A stretch of DNA of 64,000 nt from Sialis fuliginosa (lineage: Eukaryota > Arthropoda > Insecta > Megaloptera > Sialidae): positions 16,120,001 to 16,184,000 of the forward strand of contig OY540810.1 of NCBI GenBank assembly GCA_961205875.1, given 5' to 3'. The notes under the pieces were generated by a model, which was not told where the DNA came from, did not search any database, and worked only from the letters and a program-made list of their open reading frames with translations. The position numbers and the translations under genes are program-made. The stretch's first letter is position 1. Every line of letters starts with the position of its first letter. Of the stretch, positions 60,901-64,000 are shown piece after piece.

Positions 60901-63727
60901 TTCAACTAATCTTCAAACATATAAAGAGAAAATCCAAAAAATCCAACTTCCCGAATGCATCACTTCAAAATGCTAATTTCCGTCTACTATAAGAGCAATA
61001 TAACTTTGAAATGAAGTAAAACAACAACTATTAAACATTTCAATGAAAATTTAAATTTATTTTGAAGTGTATTCAAGGTCATTAAGTGTAAATACAACAA
61101 CAATTAAATAACCACCACGACTTTGTTTGGTATAGTGCATTTGATGAACCCAATTTTTTACACGATTATGGCTGTAACTCACCAATAACATTTTCAATGT
61201 TGGTTTTTAATGTTGGAACTGTTAGTGGTTTAGTAAAATAAACCACATATTTCACAAAGCTCTACAAGAAAAAGTTAAGTGATGTAAAAATCTAGAAAAT
61301 TTTAGAAATTATCGATTCACACATTCTTAAGCCCTATTAGGGAATCTACTATGTAATAAATGATTAAATGGCTTCAGTTATCGAGTTAATTGAATCATGA
61401 TAGTACGTAGACCCAAAATGTAAACATAACATTCTCCATTGATGATTGAGAGAGATTTAATTCTTGTGAACAACAAGAACTCGACAAATTTGGATTTTCT
61501 CTAATACTTGCATTGACAGTAGTGATGTTGGCTTCACTTCGTGCATATCGTTGTCTTACTGACACTTCTGTATTAGGAACAACACCGCCCACTTAAAATT
61601 TTGTAATAATTAGACGAATTGTGTTCTCAGTTCGGCGATTAAATAAATAAGTTAAACTGACATCACGTCACAAATTTCAAAAATCACATGTTGATGTGTT
61701 AGAATAGAGTATGTATACCTAACTAACCTAACAGAAATTAACCAACCTAAACAAAGACAGTTAACATGTAAATTATTAGAGCATCAACTCTATTCTTAAT
61801 AACTGTATACATGATTTTTGACAGTTGTGACATCATGCCCGCATATTCTTCAGTTAAGCCAATAAATAAAATAAATTTTACAAAGTATGCGAAACATTGC
61901 TCACAAAGATAAAAAATTTTGATAATAAATTTTAATTATTTCAACACGTTGTGTAATTGTATATCTTTCAATGATAATTTGTCAAATAATATTGAAATGC
62001 AATGTTAAAATAAACATAAAAATAAATTTCAAGTATAGTCGCTACTAAACGTCAAAGTTCCTATTGGAAATCCCTGTATAAGAGATACATCAAAATTATG
62101 TACCACCATTTTGAATAGTTTGATTCATTCTAGAGATAAGTTCCTAAAACCATTTACCTAACTTTAATATTTAAGTCGGTGCAGATGTTTTAAACTACAT
62201 AAAATTAGTTTTCAGATTTAAATAATATACGAATATATATATTAATTAAAATTACCTAAATGAGACATCATGTGAACAGTTAACTTATATCGGCTGAGGA
62301 ACTCTTTACCGCATCGATCACAAACGTGTCGTTTAGCTCCGGTGTGAGTTTTTAAGTGAATTTGTAACTCTCCACGTTTTTTAAACGTTTCACCTAAAAA
62401 ACATCACATGTTAATATCAAATGGATATTTTAAAAAGTATATAAATAATACCGCAAAAATGACATTGTAACGAATTCCCAACGGAATGTTCGGTAAGAAC
62501 GTGTTTCATTAGTTCAGTGCTTTTGGTAAACTTCTCTTCGCATTTAAAACAAGAAAAATACTTTTCATCTACAATGAATTAATGTGTAAATTATTACAAT
62601 AGGTTTTTAAAATATATTTTTATTTATTTTACCTGTAGCTAGGCCAACATGAACACGGACATGTTTTTTTAATTGATACGCCCCCATAAACTCCTTTCCA
62701 CAATGACCACAAATGTGTTCTTGTGCTTCTTTGTGACTTTTGCGATGGGCTTTTAATGCAACTTGCTGTTGAAACGTTTCACCTAAGATATTAATAACAA
62801 ATATTAACAGAACAGTTGCATATAATTAATAATTATATATTAATATATGATATGATAAAATATACTTACCGCAAACTTCACATTTAAGTCGGTATTCACT
62901 GTGGAGTCGAAGATGAGTTGCCAAGTTTCCCTTTGTAGCAAATTGTTTGTCGCACTGAGCACAAGAAAATGGTCTTTCCCCTAAAATATCATTTGAATAA
63001 TTTTTTACAGAAAAAATTCAGATATTTATAAATACCTGTGTGAATACGAATATGTATTTTTAAACGATGTGACGTCATGAATTCTTTATTGCACTCTGTA
63101 CAAATGTGTCGTTTAGCACCTGTATGGCTCTTTCTATGTACGGCCAGTGAAGTTTCCTTTTCAAATTCTTTATTGCAATAGTTACATTTGTATTGTTTTG
63201 CTTCTTTAGCTTCGTTATTTTCGATGCTATAGCTTGAATCATCATCACTACTGATTGTGTCATTGAAATCATCCATGAACGATTCATCTTTTGCCGTGTT
63301 TTGAACCTTCAATAATTAAATTTTATTTTTATGTTCGAGTACATAAAAATAAACATGCATTACCTCGTTTTTTTTTCTTTGATACTCAATCAGTAATGTT
63401 TCCGATTTTTTGCATTTTTGTCGAAACTCGTATGCAATTTTGGCTTGTACGAAACATATATCACAAATACGCTTTGAAAATTCATCCTGTGCTTTTACCT
63501 ATATCGTAAAGAAATTTTAATCAGTTTATTTTTGTTTTATTTAATTTTTATTGTTATTTTCTACTCACTTTTACAGAAGCGCATTCCATTAGAATTTTAT
63601 CAACACTGATGTCCTGAATTTCCAGAGTAATTACCTCAAATATAGATCTTACATTATTCCCTTTATCTAATAAGCAAACTCTACAGGCTTTATCGACAGA
63701 TTTGGAATTAAGTGTTGAAATTTCCAT
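57914..63727 (-). CDS. ZAD-C2H2 zinc-finger protein, paralogue C
   Basis: Exons in reading order: 63569-63727, 63364-63498, 63036-63306, 62870-62980, 62633-62782, 62452-62568, 62256-62393, 59327-59590, 59124-59264, 58443-58697, 58194-58384, 57914-58102; 706 residues. The ZAD domain (Cys15, 18, 65, 68) is nearly identical to A over [20 protein letters not shown]. The linker is Ser/Asp-rich. 19 fingers, with C2HC fingers 10 and 14. The intron before finger 1, present in A and B, is absent (exon 63036-63306). A 58-bp intron at 58385-58442 splits the exon that is 446 bp in A and B; the two pieces sum to exactly 446. The 2.7-kb intron 59591-62255 carries a nested MITE and a mariner relic. A putative nuclear regulator with unknown targets. 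Confidence 0.92.
58385..58442 (-). other. Lineage-specific 58-bp intron flanked by 9-bp direct repeats
   Basis: On the minus strand CATACAGGT occurs at 58449-58441 and again at 58391-58383. The donor is the GT of the first copy and the acceptor the AG of the second. Splicing removes one period (58 bp) and rejoins ACA G|GT in frame. The insert is not a multiple of three, so it must be spliced for the finger array to continue. It has a small internal hairpin (TTTGTTCTC / GAGACAAA). Confidence 0.85.
58734..59096. mobile_element. TACTTGAA-type fold-back element in paralogue C
   Basis: Ends TACAGCTGTGCAAGTAC and GTACTTGAGCACATCTCTG, arms rich in AAGTACTT. TATTAGC directly flanks it at 58727-58733 and 59097-59103 (with one further mismatched base, an 8-bp hAT-like duplication). 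It ends 27 bp from the donor of exon 59124-59264. Confidence 0.65.
59699..60738. mobile_element. Fold-back element in paralogue C intron, host of a nested MITE
   Basis: Ends CTATAGAACTGTATAGATAG and CTATCTATACAGTTCTATAG; arms share AACGCATCCTAACCTCAAAA and its complement, ACAAATACGTGATAAAATTT and TTACACCCACAAT. The right arm is interrupted by 60,468-60,664. Confidence 0.7.
60468..60664. mobile_element. hAT-like MITE with 8-bp target duplication TTTTCAAC
   Basis: Ends CATAGACATAGAGAATGG and CCATTCTGTATGTCTATG; TTTTCAAC at 60460-60467 and 60665-60672. The opposite arm of the host palindrome shows a near-identical empty site. Family member with 48,178-48,288. Confidence 0.85.
61085..61600 (-). 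pseudogene. Decayed mariner-like transposase
   Basis: Minus-strand frames read [20 protein letters not shown], then [20 protein letters not shown], then [15 protein letters not shown], and finally [16 protein letters not shown]. These match in order the helix-turn-helix, the (Y)KIQLTQELKP block and the SRGGHL end of an insect Tc1/mariner-type transposase, with most of the DDE core deleted and several stops. Lies in an intron of paralogue C. Confidence 0.6.
61655..61840. repeat. Short relative of the 3.6-kb fold-back MITE
   Basis: CATCACGTCACAA faces TTGTGACATCATG; inside, GTTAGAATAGAGTATG and CAACTCTATTCT and a short CTAACTAACCTAAC run, as at 3,640-4,028. Confidence 0.55.
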
Positions 63728-64000
63728 TGTTTTATAACAATAAACTACAAAAAACGGCCATCAACATTTGATATCCATGTAACGTCTGTATCTATTTTCA
63801 CGCACGGGGGTGTCACTCTAGTGGTAAAATTGGAAACACAGTTTGACATTAACGGGTGTAGGGATCTCAGGGGCATGGGCGGTAAGGGGAAGTCGGGTGA
63901 AGGGATCTCAGACGTATGAGAGGTAAGAGGAAGTGTCTTGCACAACAGTACAACGTTGATAAAAATTTTGCAACGATGTAAAAAGTTTAGACATGAAGAT
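63728..64000. promoter_or_regulatory. Region upstream of paralogue C with a 41-bp tandem duplication
   Basis: The 273 bp before the start codon should contain the 5' UTR and promoter. From about 63,860 to 63,941 two imperfect 41-bp units begin AGGGATCTCAG and AGGGATCTCAGA and continue with GGTAAGGGGAAGT / GGTAAGAGGAAGT. No TATA box is evident. Confidence 0.4.

Overview
The window is nuclear DNA from an insect. It is AT-rich, its genes carry spliceosomal introns, and it holds several proteins with insect or animal orthologues. Three zinc-finger genes start with a ZAD (zf-AD) domain, a family expanded in insects. The order cannot be fixed from the sequence; the load of small non-autonomous transposons would suit a hemimetabolous insect, but that is a weak argument.

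Left block (1-28.6 kb): four conserved genes. RNF113A (spliceosome-associated RING/CCCH protein, minus strand, cut by the left edge) is head-to-head with MRPL18 (mitochondrial ribosomal protein uL18m). MRPL18 is tail-to-tail with UQCR10 (respiratory complex III subunit 9), with stops 86 bp apart and AATAAA signals back to back. UQCR10 is head-to-head with USP32, a 16-exon, 1,458-codon deubiquitinase with EF-hands, a DUSP region, complete USP catalytic boxes and a C-terminal CaaX box. USP32 fills 2,641-28,611, mostly intron. Its 12.7-kb intron 11 is a stack of nested fold-back transposons.

Middle (28.6-35.8 kb): a gene-poor convergent spacer with two fold-back elements and a hairpin.

Right block (35.8-63.7 kb): a head-to-tail array of three paralogous minus-strand genes, called A, B and C here, each encoding about 700 residues: a ZAD domain, an acidic linker and 19 C2H2/C2HC fingers. 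Exon lengths are largely shared, but the intron pattern is a mosaic: one 58-bp intron exists only in C and lies between 9-bp direct repeats, and four other introns are each missing from one paralogue. Between B and C lie a DDE-less Tigger/pogo-type ORF (283 codons), a relic of a fourth ZAD first exon, a 3.1-kb palindrome and a decayed LINE.

Mobile elements with readable target-site duplications (TSDs) fall into three classes: hAT-like (8 bp), MULE-like (9-10 bp) and a TAGTCCAG-ended class (3 bp). No RNA gene, CRISPR array or prokaryote-type operon was seen. All exon maps are manual, based on reading frame, splice sites and agreement between paralogues or with the known protein family; no alignment or RNA data were available.
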